Assembly: GCA_016182705.1 (NCBI GenBank)
Contig: JACPGA010000161.1
Location: 1 to 5,235 of the forward strand
Reading direction: 5' to 3'
Length of the DNA stretch: 5,235 bases
Origin: Deltaproteobacteria bacterium
GTDB taxonomy: Bacteria > Desulfobacterota > GWC2-55-46
The position numbers and the translations under genes are program-made. The notes beneath the pieces are model-generated. The model searched no databases, was not told the DNA's origin, and saw only the letters and a program-made list of their open reading frames with translations. Positions 4,895 to 5,235 of this stretch are shown here, piece by piece (position 1 is the stretch's first letter; each line of letters begins with the position of its first letter).

Positions 4895-4924
4895 CTTGAC
4901 AAACCTTACAGGGGGCCATATATT
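4895..4924 (+). promoter_or_regulatory. groES promoter, sigma70-type with overlapping sigma32-like boxes
   Basis: TTGACA (4896-4901), 17 bases, TATATT (4919-4924) is a strong sigma70-type promoter. The same DNA reads CTTGAC (4895-4900), 13 bases, GGCCATAT (4914-4921), close to the heat-shock sigma32 pattern CTTGAA then CCCCATNT. Transcription would start near 4931, leaving a leader of about 70 bases. That leader holds a hairpin (GGTTT 4942-4946 with AAACC 4953-4957, plus two outer pairs after a mismatch). Confidence 0.75.
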
Positions 4925-4982
4925 TAGAGCACAAAACAGCCGGTTTCATAATAAACCAGCAGAAAATCAAAATATAATACTC

Positions 4983-4990
4983 AAGGAGGA
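4983..4990 (+). promoter_or_regulatory. Ribosome binding site of groES
   Basis: AAGGAGGA lies 10 bases before the ATG at 5001, slightly long spacing but a near-perfect Shine-Dalgarno. It fixes the start. Confidence 0.85.
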
Positions 4991-5000
4991 GATAGACAGG

Positions 5001-5235
<235 letters not shown>

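Noticed and set aside
4973..4978. TATAAT just before the groES ribosome site as a second promoter
   Set aside because: No 35-box at a suitable distance, and a start there would leave almost no leader before the Shine-Dalgarno.

Overview
This 5.2 kb chromosomal window looks like a moderately GC-rich Gram-negative-type bacterium. I lean towards the Deltaproteobacteria (Desulfobacterota/Geobacter-like) or a neighbouring deep lineage such as Nitrospirota. The reasons are the GroES sequence, a CIRCE (HrcA) operator next to a sigma32-like promoter, a divergent second-type UvrA, and a 211-residue protein that resembles uncharacterised deltaproteobacterial proteins as I remember them. The taxonomic call is inference from memory, not a search result.

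Layout. At the left edge, on the minus strand, are the first 12 codons of a gene whose N-terminus looks like a B12-binding radical SAM protein; it has its own clear promoter (35-box at 90-95, 10-box at 67-72). Next, also minus, is an intact UvrA-family ABC ATPase (285-3110) with both nucleotide-binding sites and the zinc-finger cysteines in place. A 423-base gene-free stretch (3123-3545) follows. It holds the uvrA promoter region, a perfect 9-bp hairpin, a ~136-base structured repeat-like element bounded by an 11-bp inverted repeat, and two terminator hairpins. Then comes a minus-strand conserved hypothetical gene (3546-4181) with a strong promoter and RBS. Unusually, a strong terminator hairpin lies inside its last codons. 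After that is a cold-shock protein gene (4465-4665, minus) with its own terminator and a ~97-base leader. The leader can sequester the Shine-Dalgarno site and carries an in-frame upstream mini-ORF. At the right edge, on the plus strand, is the start of groES (5001 to the window end).

How it fits together. Each minus-strand gene seems to have its own promoter, so this is a run of single-gene units rather than one operon. The most informative part is the divergent region between csp and groES (4666-5000). There a cold-inducible-type leader and a heat-shock control region (CIRCE plus overlapping sigma70/sigma32-like promoter) sit back to back. No CRISPR array, transposase, tRNA or rRNA was seen. 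I found no clearly new multi-gene system; the best leads are the RNA-level controls at csp, the terminator inside the hypothetical gene, and the structured intergenic element.
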